From NCBI GenBank assembly GCA_964492845.1, contig CAZBMZ010000002.1, positions 62,001-126,000 on the forward strand: DNA of 64,000 nucleotides, written 5' to 3'. Numbering within the stretch: the stretch's first letter is position 1; every line of letters begins with the position of its first letter. The notes under the pieces are model-generated. The model was given only the letters and a program-made list of their open reading frames with translations, ran no database searches and was not told the DNA's origin. Positions 34,666-43,466 of this stretch are shown here, one piece after another. The stretch comes from JADJPF01 sp964492845. GTDB lineage: Bacteria; Acidobacteriota; Blastocatellia; Chloracidobacteriales; JADJPF01. The position numbers and the translations under genes are program-made.

Positions 34666-37263
34666 ATGAAAGAATGTCCTGTCTGTCATGTTTGTTTTGG
34701 CGATCATATGCGGATTTGTGATAACGATCAAACGGTTTTGATAGAGTTATTGCCGGGACTACCTGTTATTTCAGAAAAATATCGCTTAGATCGAAAAATC
34801 GGTATTGGTACAGTAGGTATGGTTTTTCAAGCTACCATAATACAAACAGGTCTAGTTGTTGCTGTAAAAGTAATTTCTCCAATTCTGCTTAGTGTAGATC
34901 CTAGTTTAGTAGATCGGTTTTTAACCTTAATTAAAGATTTTGCTGCCTTAGATCATGTAAATATCATAAAAATATTAGATTGTGGCTATGTTAATTCAGC
35001 ACTACTTTATTTTGTTATGGATTATTTTCCAGGAACTAATCTAGCCAACATATTAATAGAAGAAAAACAACTTTCCATAGAAAAAACTCTAGTAATAATG
35101 TCAAAGGTTTGTGAAGCCATTGCAAATGCTAATCGCAGTGGTGTCTACCATTTAGACTTAAAGCCAAGTAATATTTTAGTTCGTGAAGGGGATGATGGAC
35201 AATTAATTGTTAAAGTCACAGATTTTGGTATTGCTCGATTAAAGACAACTACTTTAATAACTAAACTTTCCCCACCTCAACGAGATCTAGTCTTAGGTAA
35301 ACCTTATTATTCTGCTCCTGAAATATTTAATAGCAATGAGCAGATAGATGCTCGTTCAGAGGTTTATTCCATAGGTGCTGTTCTTTATCATTTATTAACT
35401 GGTAAACCTCCTTTTACAGGCGGAAGTTATCCTATGTTAAAAATGCAACATATGGGAGTAACACCTAATCCATTAAAAGAATTTCGTTCAGAGATACCTC
35501 CTACACTGGAATCTATTATTATTAAAGCCTTAGAAAAACGTACTGCACAACGTCATAGCTCAGTCATTGCTTTAACCATTCAATTATCAGCACAACTAGC
35601 TAAGCATCGAGAATTTTTAGCTTCTCAACCAAGAAATACTTTACCCACAATGCCATCTCCGCCAGAGCCTTTTTATTCAGATGATCCAACACCTGTTCCA
35701 ATTAGCGGACGGGCCTTTTCTTTACAAAATAATCAAGAAACTGTGTCGGCTTTGCTGCCTGTAGCTGATTCTGATAATTCTCGGACAGAGCCAATGGTAA
35801 GCTCAGAAAGTTCTCTATCAGATTTAATTAATAATATGGATAAGAATACTCTACCAGCACTTCCTGACTTACCAGAGCCATTTTACTCAAATGATCCAAC
35901 TCCGCAACCACTTACAAGTAAAAGTACCGCACCTGTTACGGAGATGGACAAAGATACTTTACCTAAGCTACCAGACCCAGAAATATTTTATGATGATGAT
36001 CCGACACCTGTTCCAATTTCAAGCCAAGCTTTTTCCTTAATAGATGAAATGGCTAAAGATACAATACCTGTAATTCCAATGGATATGATAACTCAAACAG
36101 ATTCAAAGAAATATCCACTAGTAAGATCTATTAAAGAACCAGAAAAAGAACTTTCTTTGACAGATGAATTAGATAAAGCTTTTCCTAGTGTATCTTTTGC
36201 AGAAGAGCCATTTGATGATCCAACACCAAACCCAAACACGGATACAATTTATTCAAATGCTTATTTTTCCTCTGAAAAGCCAAAAATCATAGCTTTACCA
36301 ACTTCAAGCACAAGTCAAACTTCTATAGATACTTCTGCCTGGTTTAATAATGAAAGTGAAGTAGTTATTACTAAACCCTTAGTGTCAGAGTCTTTTTCTA
36401 TTGAAGGTATAGGACAGCAAGAACCAGATTATATTGAAAATAGTTTAGTAGAACGGGTGCAAATTATTGAGCAAATGCCTGTAAGTCAAGAAAATAGTTC
36501 AATAGAAAATTTTAGTATTAGTGAGTTCTTAAAGTTTCCTACAACTGCTAATAACAAAATAGAAATACCTATACAAATAACAGAATTAAGCCCTACTTGC
36601 ATAGTTTATTTATTTGTTCAACAATTTCTTCCTTCTGTCTTAAGTGGGCAACGTAGCCGAAAAATGCACAACAACTTTGCTACAGAACGCGAACGGTTAG
36701 CCGCAATGCTTTTGACTGTCGCTCTTTTTTCTTTAAGTTGTCGAGGTGCTATAGAAATTGCTGTTGGTTCTAACACACAAAAAAAGCAAATATCTCTTAA
36801 CAGTAGAAATGATGGTTTAATTGTTAGGGCAATAAATTTAGATATGCCGCCACTAGACATTTTAGAATGCAAAATAACAGACTCGCTTAAACGAACAAAT
36901 ACCACACGCTTTTATAATATTTTCCTGCATATTGCTCAAACTAGTGTAGCTAGTACGGAAAAAGAAGCCATTTGTGAAATTGTTGCCGATTCTATTGCAG
37001 ACGAATTAACTGTACGTAAATTACTGCAATCAAAACGACGTAGCAGAATGCTTGAATCAGGAGAAAGTGCTGTTGATTATGAACTTGTAAGCGATTTAAC
37101 ACCTTACCAAAATCAGGCTAGTGCAGTAACTGATTGGATTCAAGCTTTGCAGCGACAAGCTACCTTAGAACTTAGTGGAAAACCCGTACAGCCTTTTATT
37201 TACATACTTAAATATTATACAGATCTATTTCGGCATAATTCAAAAGAGCTATCTAAAACCTAG
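34666..37263 (+). CDS. Divergent (non-RD) Ser/Thr kinase with repeat linker and unique C-terminal domain
   Basis: The protein has 865 residues. It starts with the same C4/C7/C18 zinc-ribbon-like motif as the kinase at 80-2017. The kinase domain is about 38-315: GIGTVGMV loop, Lys68 in VAVK, DFG at 186-188 and APE at 217-219. Two key positions differ: HRD reads H162-L163-D164, and the helix-C Glu aligns with Leu88. Residues 322-560 are a disordered linker with four variants of a DDPTP motif (DDPTPVPIS, NDPTPQPL, DDDPTPVPIS, FDDPTPNP), often after T-L-P-x-x-P. From about 640 a helical C-terminal domain is unrecognised. No transmembrane helix is present, so it is cytoplasmic. Confidence 0.85.
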   Translation: MKECPVCHVCFGDHMRICDNDQTVLIELLPGLPVISEKYRLDRKIGIGTVGMVFQATIIQTGLVVAVKVISPILLSVDPSLVDRFLTLIKDFAALDHVNIIKILDCGYVNSALLYFVMDYFPGTNLANILIEEKQLSIEKTLVIMSKVCEAIANANRSGVYHLDLKPSNILVREGDDGQLIVKVTDFGIARLKTTTLITKLSPPQRDLVLGKPYYSAPEIFNSNEQIDARSEVYSIGAVLYHLLTGKPPFTGGSYPMLKMQHMGVTPNPLKEFRSEIPPTLESIIIKALEKRTAQRHSSVIALTIQLSAQLAKHREFLASQPRNTLPTMPSPPEPFYSDDPTPVPISGRAFSLQNNQETVSALLPVADSDNSRTEPMVSSESSLSDLINNMDKNTLPALPDLPEPFYSNDPTPQPLTSKSTAPVTEMDKDTLPKLPDPEIFYDDDPTPVPISSQAFSLIDEMAKDTIPVIPMDMITQTDSKKYPLVRSIKEPEKELSLTDELDKAFPSVSFAEEPFDDPTPNPNTDTIYSNAYFSSEKPKIIALPTSSTSQTSIDTSAWFNNESEVVITKPLVSESFSIEGIGQQEPDYIENSLVERVQIIEQMPVSQENSSIENFSISEFLKFPTTANNKIEIPIQITELSPTCIVYLFVQQFLPSVLSGQRSRKMHNNFATERERLAAMLLTVALFSLSCRGAIEIAVGSNTQKKQISLNSRNDGLIVRAINLDMPPLDILECKITDSLKRTNTTRFYNIFLHIAQTSVASTEKEAICEIVADSIADELTVRKLLQSKRRSRMLESGESAVDYELVSDLTPYQNQASAVTDWIQALQRQATLELSGKPVQPFIYILKYYTDLFRHNSKELSKT

Positions 37264-37355
37264 TACAAATTTTTCAACCCCTTATTGAAAGCTTTTAATC
37301 AATGCTCTTATAATAATCCAACTAATCTAAACCGCTTTTTTAGGAGTAATAAGTT

Positions 37356-37751
37356 ATGCGTAGAGTTTTATTTATCTTTGCCGCTATTATTTTTCTTGGT
37401 AGTTTAACAACAGAAGCTTTAGCACAGGGTTCTTATGGTACAGGTAAATTACCTAATACGGCTCCTAAGATACGTAGAGAATTAAAAACTATTGTAATCA
37501 TTGAGTCAGTCAATGATGAAGACCTGACCTTTAAGGGTACAGATGAAATTACAGGAGATAAGCTAAATTATAGAGCAAGTAAACGAACTTCTATTTATGC
37601 AGAAAAAAGTTTATTTAGTGTTTTTGGTAAAAAAGAATTAGACTTTGCAGATTTGCAAAAAGGGCAACGTCTTGAAATTAAATATAATGAATTACTACCT
37701 ACTTCTGTAACAGAAATTAAGGTCTTAAAACCAAAAGAAGAAAAGAAATAA
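37356..37751 (+). CDS. Small secreted protein with OB-like beta domain
   Basis: The protein has 131 residues. A signal peptide of about 24 residues ends EALAQ. The mature part is a short beta domain (KTIVIIESVNDEDLTFKGTD, LNYRASKRTSIYAEKS, LQKGQRLEIKYN) resembling small DUF5666-like periplasmic proteins, then a Lys/Glu-rich tail. The function is unknown. AGGAG precedes the ATG. It lies just before ygfZ. Confidence 0.7.
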   Translation: MRRVLFIFAAIIFLGSLTTEALAQGSYGTGKLPNTAPKIRRELKTIVIIESVNDEDLTFKGTDEITGDKLNYRASKRTSIYAEKSLFSVFGKKELDFADLQKGQRLEIKYNELLPTSVTEIKVLKPKEEKK

Positions 37752-37791
37752 TAAAAATAAAGTATAGTTTTTTATACTTGGGGGAAAATTT

Positions 37792-38868
37792 ATGTTAAAA
37801 AGTGCCTTGGCTTCCCAGCATTCTCAATTAGGGGCCGAATTTATAGAGCAACTTGGCTGGGATGTGGCAGCACATTACGGAGATTATTGGCAGGAATATC
37901 AAGCAGTTAGAAATGCAGTTGGTGTAATAGACCTTTCTAATCGAGGGCGTATTGAAATTACGGGTAAAAATAAAGTTCAGTTTTTGCATAATTTAGTTAG
38001 TAATGATGTAAAAGCTTTGCAAGTTGGAAATGGGATTTTTGCAGCTTTTCTAAATATGAGGGGTCATGTCTTAAGTGATTGTTTTATTTATATGTTAGAA
38101 AACTCTATTCTGCTAGATTTACCTACTAGCACAAGAGAAAAAATTTACTATCACTTAGAAAAATATAGTCCTGCCGGAGAGTTTAACGTTACTGATATTA
38201 CCGAAGCAACATCACTTTTATCTTTACAAGGGCCTCACAGTAAACCACTGCTTAACAAATTAGGTGTTACTAGTAATTTACAGGAGTTACAACTAGCAGA
38301 AGTTTTAATTGCTGATTGTAGATTAACGGCTGTAAAACATTCACGAACAGGTGAAGAAGGCTATGATTTATTTATTGCTAATGAAAATATTTCTACTGTA
38401 TTTCAAGCTTTACTAAAAGCAGGTGCTAAGGTTGTTGGACTTAAGGCTTTTGACCTGCTTCGTATAGAAGCTGCTGTACCAGAATATGGTGTAGATATGG
38501 ACGAAGAAATAATTTTGTTAGAAACAGGCTTAGAAACTGCTGTAAGCTATACAAAAGGCTGTTATTTAGGACAAGAACCTATTGCCAGGATTCATCATCG
38601 CGGACGTGATCAAACAGCAAAACGCTTAGCCGGGCTAGTAATTTCAGGCGAGGATGTACCAGCAGCTAAAAGCAAGGTTTTTAATAAAGATGGAAAAGAA
38701 ATAGGCCATATTACTAGTGCAGGATTTTCACCTATACTAAATCAAGTAGTAGCATTAGCTTATCTAAAACGCAATAATTTTACTGTTGGGTTAAATCATT
38801 CTGTGCAATTTAACGGTAAAGGGCTAGCGGCAGAAGTATCAAAATTACCTTTTTATAATCGAGGTTAG
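37792..38868 (+). CDS. ygfZ: Folate-binding YgfZ/GcvT-fold protein
   Basis: The protein has 358 residues. The family signature KGCYLGQE, with Cys257, is intact, followed by PIARIHHRG. The fold is that of the glycine cleavage T-protein, and YgfZ (IBA57 in mitochondria) helps mature certain 4Fe-4S enzymes in a folate-dependent way. The N-terminal half carries VIDLSNRGRIEITGKNKVQF and LHNLVSNDV, typical for the family. GGGGGA follows a small hairpin (37760-37779) and precedes the ATG. Radical SAM and other Fe-S proteins in the window could be clients, which is inference. Confidence 0.92.
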   Translation: MLKSALASQHSQLGAEFIEQLGWDVAAHYGDYWQEYQAVRNAVGVIDLSNRGRIEITGKNKVQFLHNLVSNDVKALQVGNGIFAAFLNMRGHVLSDCFIYMLENSILLDLPTSTREKIYYHLEKYSPAGEFNVTDITEATSLLSLQGPHSKPLLNKLGVTSNLQELQLAEVLIADCRLTAVKHSRTGEEGYDLFIANENISTVFQALLKAGAKVVGLKAFDLLRIEAAVPEYGVDMDEEIILLETGLETAVSYTKGCYLGQEPIARIHHRGRDQTAKRLAGLVISGEDVPAAKSKVFNKDGKEIGHITSAGFSPILNQVVALAYLKRNNFTVGLNHSVQFNGKGLAAEVSKLPFYNRG

Positions 38869-38873
38869 CTTTT

Positions 38874-39170
38874 ATGTCAGAAGAAAACAAGACAGTAGCA
38901 ACTCAAGAAACCCCATTAGATCTTGCTACTGCTCAATCTACTTATAAAATCATCATTGCCCTAATTGAGCAAGTTGAAGCCTCTTCTAACCTGATTGCAT
39001 TGCTAGCTAGCTCACTTGGTGAAAAAGCTACTTTTAGTGTTACACAAACTAGCACTTGGGCCGCTTATCTTAGCTCAAAACGTACTTTAGAAACCCTAAC
39101 ACCAGAACTACACCGCTTTGTTTCTGCTGTTACCAAACTAACTGAAGAACAGGAAGAAAAACCAAAATAA
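38874..39170 (+). CDS. Small helical protein of unknown function
   Basis: The protein has 98 residues, starting 5 bases after the ygfZ stop and therefore co-transcribed. It is helical (AQSTYKIIIALIEQVEASS, then LIALLASSL) with a charged EEKPK end and no signal peptide. The family is not recognised. Its last codons lie in a 58-bp direct repeat, a second in-frame but degenerate copy of which (IDERKEKPK, stop) is found at 40039-40068. Confidence 0.65.
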   Translation: MSEENKTVATQETPLDLATAQSTYKIIIALIEQVEASSNLIALLASSLGEKATFSVTQTSTWAAYLSSKRTLETLTPELHRFVSAVTKLTEEQEEKPK

Positions 39171-39198
39171 CTTTTAAGCTATTGCTAATGAAATATTT
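39141..39198. repeat. Direct repeat, left copy, at the toxin side of the PIN/antitoxin module
   Basis: A 58-bp sequence that recurs at 40039-40096 with 51 matches; the last 45 bases match at 43. It holds the 3' end of the 98-residue gene and, on the minus strand, a remnant of the 3' end of the PhyH gene (ISLAIA and a stop). The toxin stop codon (39197-39199) lies at its border. Confidence 0.9.
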
Positions 39199-39661
39199 AA
39201 GGATGAGCATTAGGATCATCAACAAGAAGACCTTCAGATAAAGCAGCAGAATTAAGCGCGATATCAGAAGAAATAAGAGTTATAGGAGAAAGAAATAATC
39301 GAAGGCGTTGTTGATGAACTTGGACAGAAGCAGCAAGTTGAATAGCATCATAACCCCTAAGAGCATAAGTTTGAGCTAAAGTAGTTGCTTGATGAGTTAA
39401 TCTAGATGATATTTGAATGCGAGTATAACGCGAGTTGAAATCATTAAGAAATTGATTTATAGCCAAAGCAGCATTAGTAATAGAAATATTCCCATTGCGA
39501 GCTTGTCTAGTAATAGCAGAAACAACTTCTACCATTGTGATTTGAGCTAAACAAATACGGTTATCAGCTAAAGGATTAGTAAGAGACTTACACCAATTTG
39601 TTCCGGTTTCAATTAAATAAGATTTAACAATGGCACTACTATCAAAAAAATAAATAGCCAC
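39197..39661 (-). CDS. PIN-domain toxin (VapC-like ribonuclease)
   Basis: The protein has 154 residues. The four acidic residues that bind metal in PIN nucleases are visible: Asp7 (FFDSSAIVK), Glu45 (TMVEVVSA), Asp105 (RGYDAIQLA) and Asp133 (ISSDIALN). VapC-type toxins cut tRNA or rRNA when freed from antitoxin. The gene directly abuts the antitoxin stop, so the two are translationally coupled. The whole module sits between two direct repeats, suggesting it was inserted as a unit. Confidence 0.9.
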   Translation of the reverse strand: MAIYFFDSSAIVKSYLIETGTNWCKSLTNPLADNRICLAQITMVEVVSAITRQARNGNISITNAALAINQFLNDFNSRYTRIQISSRLTHQATTLAQTYALRGYDAIQLAASVQVHQQRLRLFLSPITLISSDIALNSAALSEGLLVDDPNAHP

Positions 39662-39925
39662 CTAGCGACGTTCCTCCAAAATCAACTCTGATGTAGGCTT
39701 GCCTTTGCATTCTACTGGCTGAAAATCATTGACATTAGAAAGCTTGTCTTTAGGAAGTGGGTTTTTCTCAATAATACCTTGGACTAATAAGATTTCTTCA
39801 AATTCATCTTCTGAAATAGTTTTAGATTGTCCTAAAGAAGAGTTTAGTTTATCTCGTAATTCTTGTTGCTGTGGCAATGGTAAAGTAGAAATTTGTTGTA
39901 ATAATTGTTCTACTATGTGAGACAT
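39662..39925 (-). CDS. Antitoxin partner of the PIN toxin
   Basis: The protein has 87 residues, the first gene of the module. It starts with a helical segment (IVEQLLQQISTLPLPQQQELRDKL) and ends with an extended acidic/basic tail (ELILEERR) that would wrap the toxin. No clear AbrB or RHH DNA-binding motif is visible; the type resembles short antitoxins that accompany PIN proteins in cyanobacteria-like genomes. AAAGGAA precedes the ATG. The assignment rests mostly on position and size. Confidence 0.75.
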   Translation of the reverse strand: MSHIVEQLLQQISTLPLPQQQELRDKLNSSLGQSKTISEDEFEEILLVQGIIEKNPLPKDKLSNVNDFQPVECKGKPTSELILEERR

Positions 39926-40038
39926 AACTATTTTTCCTTTAATTAGTAAGATAACTCAAAATATTGTTAAGCCTTTTTAGCCAATCAAATAATAGTATTG
40001 ATGGTACAGATATGTTAGTTAGTAAAGCAAGTTAATAT

Positions 40039-40096
40039 ATTGATGAACGAAAAGAAAAACCAAAATAGCTTTTAAGCTATTGCTAATGAAATGTTT
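40039..40096. repeat. Direct repeat, right copy, upstream of the antitoxin
   Basis: The second copy of the 58-bp repeat at 39141-39198, offset by 898 bases. It contains the true 3' end of the PhyH gene on the minus strand and an in-frame relic of the 98-residue gene's last nine codons plus a TAG stop on the plus strand. Confidence 0.9.
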
Positions 40097-40755
40097 GCAG
40101 CTAGCTCTAAATTTGTTGTGTACTCAATATGTAAAACTCGTCTTGGATTATCGCTTTTTGCTTTAGATGAGCAGTGTATTAGCAAAGGACTCATTGCTAA
40201 TACTCCTGCTTTATCAACTAAACATTCTATAGAACTACTTGATTTTGAATAACTTAAAACCTCTTCGTCTGATAAGACACCAAGTAAGTGTGAATAAGGG
40301 ATTATTTTAAGTGGCCCATTTTCGCTAGTGGCAGCATCAAGATGTAATCTTAGGGCTACAATTTGAGATAATGCCCAAGTAGGAGCATGAGCATAAAGAA
40401 TGCCTTCTTTTTTTGACCAAGGGCCCCAAGCTTTATCATCAAAATATGATTTTAAAGGTAATGCAGTATCTTGATGCCAGGTCACTAACCAATTATTTAG
40501 CAGGGATTTATCAAATAATGTAGCACGAAAGGGGATAGCTTTTTTTCCTAAAAATTTTTCTGCAAAATTAATTAAACGCTTGTCTTCGGCAACTTTAGCA
40601 ATGTGAGGATTAGACATTAAATGCCTTGCTCCTGCTTGTTTTCTTTTATTAACCTTGTACTTACTATTATTTACTTCAGCTAAAAGATTTATTACGTTGT
40701 CACATTCACTAGCTGAAAACACAGTGTTTTCAATAAAATAGCCAGAATTTTGCAT
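40072..40755 (-). CDS. Phytanoyl-CoA dioxygenase (PhyH) family oxygenase
   Basis: The protein has 227 residues. Fe(II)/2-oxoglutarate oxygenase ligands are visible: His94 and Asp96 in TWHQDTA, and the distal His194 in LLIHCSS, followed by Arg205-Arg206 in NPRRVLHIEY that would bind 2-oxoglutarate. The family hydroxylates diverse small molecules; the substrate is unknown. Its 3' end overlaps the right direct repeat. No strong ribosome site is seen. Confidence 0.85.
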   Translation of the reverse strand: MQNSGYFIENTVFSASECDNVINLLAEVNNSKYKVNKRKQAGARHLMSNPHIAKVAEDKRLINFAEKFLGKKAIPFRATLFDKSLLNNWLVTWHQDTALPLKSYFDDKAWGPWSKKEGILYAHAPTWALSQIVALRLHLDAATSENGPLKIIPYSHLLGVLSDEEVLSYSKSSSSIECLVDKAGVLAMSPLLIHCSSKAKSDNPRRVLHIEYTTNLELAANISLAIA

Positions 40756-40785
40756 ATCTTCAAAATTTTAGAATCTAAAATAGAA

Positions 40786-40808
40786 AAGCGCACAAAGGTA
40801 GTGCGCTT
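40786..40808 (-). terminator. Intrinsic terminator of the small zinc-ribbon gene
   Basis: A perfect 8-bp stem AAGCGCAC / GTGCGCTT with a 7-base loop; on the minus strand it is followed by TTTTCTATTTT. It ends the transcript of the gene at 40847-41047, upstream of the PhyH gene. Confidence 0.8.
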
Positions 40809-40846
40809 AGGCTTTTAAAATCATTCGCTAAAAAAAGATCGAGAAA

Positions 40847-41047
40847 TTAAGATACTTTATTAAGTTTTTGCAATACTTCGCGTGCTTGCTCTAGGCGTTT
40901 TTCTACTTCTTTAGAGCCTTCTAAGTGGGCTTCTACCTCACGTTCTGACCCACAATCATAACAACGCATTACGTAGCGACCATTAGAGCCTTCTACATGA
41001 TGGGGTGTACTCCAAGTATGTTTATGAAAAAGGAATTTCAAACGCAT
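40847..41047 (-). CDS. Small zinc-ribbon-like protein
   Basis: The protein has 66 residues. It begins LKFLFHKHTWSTP, and CYDCGSEREVEAH supplies a Cys pair; with the His residues near the start this may bind one zinc, in the style of DUF1660-like small proteins. The C-terminal half is a charged helix. GAGGTAATC precedes the ATG and a good terminator follows, so it is probably a real monocistronic gene. Confidence 0.75.
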   Translation of the reverse strand: MRLKFLFHKHTWSTPHHVEGSNGRYVMRCYDCGSEREVEAHLEGSKEVEKRLEQAREVLQKLNKVS

Positions 41048-41243
41048 GATTACCTCATTTTTGGCAAAAACTAAAAGCGATTGGTTTTACAAATAGATAA
41101 ATTTATTTTGTAAATTTAATGTGTTAAATGTGACAAGATTCTAACAGAATCAGTGCTAACAGGAAAGTGATCAAAAAGTAAAAATATTATTTTTACCTAT
41201 TTTGTCTTTGAATATTGGTTTTTTAACTGCTAGCTAAACTTTT

Positions 41244-41621
41244 CTATTTAGAACAATCACTACATAGACATTCATCACTTAACAGTTTCCACGTAAAAAT
41301 ACTATGATGACTATCTTCCCAGTCTACACCTAAAGCATAATTGCCGACATAGTGCATACTAGAGATACTATATTTTTCTGCCTTAAAAAGTGGTAAACTG
41401 CGCTTGGGTTTGGCTTCTGGTGAGCCATCAGCGGCTTTAGCACTAATAGCTTGATGTGGTTTTTCTCCCTTTGCTTCACGGCAACTTGCACAAGGACAAA
41501 TTGCCCGTAGTTGTCCTAGGTTATAAAGAGTGCGATGATCATCATCCCAAAAAATTTCTATTGTTCCAGTGCTTTTACTGGCATTAATTTCTACTGGTAA
41601 GCGTTTTATTTCTGTTGACAT
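41244..41621 (-). CDS. DUF971 / GBBH-like N-terminal domain protein
   Basis: The protein has 125 residues. It matches the stand-alone DUF971 family, the N-terminal domain of gamma-butyrobetaine hydroxylases: IEIFWDDDHRTLYNLGQLRAICPCASCRE, here cited in part, and YALGVDWEDSHHSIFTW. The CPCASC and CLCSDC clusters can bind metal or Fe-S. Stand-alone members often sit near or fuse with the Fe-S carrier ApbC/Mrp; none is adjacent here. AAAGG lies 11 bases upstream of the ATG. Confidence 0.85.
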   Translation of the reverse strand: MSTEIKRLPVEINASKSTGTIEIFWDDDHRTLYNLGQLRAICPCASCREAKGEKPHQAISAKAADGSPEAKPKRSLPLFKAEKYSISSMHYVGNYALGVDWEDSHHSIFTWKLLSDECLCSDCSK

Positions 41622-41684
41622 AGCTTAAACCTTTCTGATAAAGGATTTACCAAACTCTGATATATAACAAAGAGGTGCGAAAAA

Positions 41685-42188
41685 GTGAATAACTCCCAGC
41701 AGATAAGCCGGCAAATAAAACATCAAAAAAAATATTTTCTTATTTGTCTTAGCTTAATAATTTTTATTTTCTGTCAATCAGTTGTAGGTTTTGCCCAAAA
41801 TAGTCCTGAAAAATCAGTTACTCCAAACCAAGACATAGAAAAAGTCTTAAAAGATCAAGTAGTGGCTTGGAATAAAGGTGATTTAGAAGGGTTTATGGCA
41901 GGTTATTGGCAATCGCCTAATTTAAGTTTTTATTCTAATAAATCAATTACTCATGGCTGGCAGCAAACCTTAGATCGCTACAGATCACGTTATCAAGCAG
42001 AAGGCCGCGAAATGGGCAAACTTACCTTTAAGGATTTAGAAATTGAAATGCTAGGAACAGATAATGCTTTTGTGCGTGGCAAATGGCAACTAGATCTAAA
42101 GACAGAAACTGTTGGAGGGCTTTTTACTTTGATATTTAAGAAATTCCCTGATGGTTGGCATGTTATTCATGATCATACTTCAGGGTAA
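41685..42188 (+). CDS. Secreted SnoaL/DUF4440-like protein
   Basis: The protein has 167 residues. It starts at a GTG behind AGAGGTG. A basic N-terminus leads to a hydrophobic signal segment (FLICLSLIIFIFCQSVV) with cleavage near GFAQ. The mature part is an NTF2-like cone fold: VLKDQVVAWNKGDLEGFM, SITHGWQQTLDRYR, DNAFVRGKWQL and WHVIHDHTSG. Members of this group are periplasmic and of unknown enzymatic role. A cytoplasmic relative is encoded at 6871-7296. Confidence 0.82.
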   Translation: MNNSQQISRQIKHQKKYFLICLSLIIFIFCQSVVGFAQNSPEKSVTPNQDIEKVLKDQVVAWNKGDLEGFMAGYWQSPNLSFYSNKSITHGWQQTLDRYRSRYQAEGREMGKLTFKDLEIEMLGTDNAFVRGKWQLDLKTETVGGLFTLIFKKFPDGWHVIHDHTSG

Positions 42189-42447
42189 TTTGATAGAAAA
42201 TCAAACTTAAAGACTAAAATATTATGCGTAGACAAAATTACTAATATGTTTAACTTAAACACAACTTATGTGGATAGCCTAGATATCAATCAGTTAAGCA
42301 TTATGGTAGTGCGCAAAATGTTCTATGAAAGAGAATGTAACGTAATAGTTGATTTTGTTTGCAATGTGTTTCTGCACTTGTTTTCTAGGAAGTTCTGAAT
42401 AACCATTTATCATTACATTTATATCACTACTGCACTACTAATAACTT

Positions 42448-43203
42448 TTAGCGACTAGTCTGCTTAAGCTTATTCTTGCGGTAGTCTTCGCCTTTTATAT
42501 GGACGATTTTGCACATTTCATATAAACGGGATCTTAATCTAACGCCTAAACGCTCAGATAAAGTCTCACCATAATTAAGCGATGGAGTATCTAAATAATT
42601 GGAAGTAAAAATAGTTATTTTTTTATTATTATAGCGGCGGTTAATAATTTGGGTCATTGTATCTTGTACCCAAGCAGTAGGTTTAGTTGCTCCTAACTCA
42701 TCTAATACTAAAAGTTCTGCTTCATAGATAGGGGCTAAAACCTTTAATTCGCTGCTAGATGTACTAGGGTTATAGCTTTCCTGGATTTCTTTAAGTAAAT
42801 CTCTAAAGTCATAAAATAAGCAAGAGTGCATAGTTTTACTTAGTGTGGCTTTTAGTACTGCTACAGCTAGATGAGTTTTTCCTAAACCACATTCTCCAAC
42901 TAGTAATAAACCAAATTCTACATTAGGGTATTCACGTACAAAGGTATTACAGTCAAGTTTTGCTCTTGCTTGAGATACTATTTCCTCAGAACCTGGAAAA
43001 CCATTAGGCTCATAATTATCTAAAGAGCAGGTTTCATAACGGGTTGGTATTCTAGCTTTAGCCAACAAGCGGGAGTATTGGGTTTTTTTACGGCATTCAC
43101 ATTGACGTGCGCCTACACCAATAACTACTTGCCAGCCAGTATCAAAACAAAGCGGGCAAGGTTCAGGCTTAGTTTGTTCATTTGTAGAAACTTTAGCCAA
43201 CAT
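42448..43203 (-). CDS. DnaC/DnaI-like AAA+ helicase loader
   Basis: The protein has 251 residues. An N-terminal Cys cluster (CPLC and CEC) is the zinc-binding, helicase-contacting module. The AAA+ core has Walker A GECGLGKTH, Walker B LLVLDELGA, sensor 1 IFTSNY, and an arginine-finger region RLRSRLYEM. This is the layout of loaders that place the replicative helicase on DNA. IstB transposition proteins are similar, but no IstA or IS element is adjacent. It is monocistronic. Confidence 0.88.
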   Translation of the reverse strand: MLAKVSTNEQTKPEPCPLCFDTGWQVVIGVGARQCECRKKTQYSRLLAKARIPTRYETCSLDNYEPNGFPGSEEIVSQARAKLDCNTFVREYPNVEFGLLLVGECGLGKTHLAVAVLKATLSKTMHSCLFYDFRDLLKEIQESYNPSTSSSELKVLAPIYEAELLVLDELGATKPTAWVQDTMTQIINRRYNNKKITIFTSNYLDTPSLNYGETLSERLGVRLRSRLYEMCKIVHIKGEDYRKNKLKQTSR

Positions 43204-43371
43204 TTTAGACCTGTTAGGTAATGATTTATTTCTAGATTTTTTGGTATTTTACCACTTTTTTGACAGACGAGATTATAGGAAATAGGTTTTGGAAATGCAA
43301 GGAAGATAACTAGATGTTTAGATATGTTCCTTGCGTAAGACTGTGGAGGTAAGAATTTAGTTGGGAAAGGT

Positions 43372-43401
43372 TTGACAATTTTTATTCAAGACACGTAGCA
43401 T
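43372..43401 (+). promoter_or_regulatory. Candidate sigma-70-type promoter for the cstA operon
   Basis: A perfect TTGACA (43372-43377) is followed after 18 bases by TAGCAT (43396-43401, four of six consensus matches). It lies about 65 bases before the GTG start of the small gene preceding cstA. Confidence 0.4.
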
Positions 43402-43466
43402 ATGTTTTATAACTATTTAGCCCCCAAGCTTTTTAGTAGGTTTAGCAAATTAGAGAGGAAAAACTT

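Noticed and set aside
37760..37779. Hairpin immediately before the ygfZ ribosome site as a riboswitch or attenuator.
   Set aside because: Only a 7-bp AT-rich stem with no aptamer-like sequence; more likely a minor hairpin between co-transcribed genes.
42448..43203. IstB transposition helper of an IS21-type element.
   Set aside because: No IstA transposase or terminal inverted repeats are adjacent, and the N-terminal Cys cluster fits a DnaC/DnaI-type loader.
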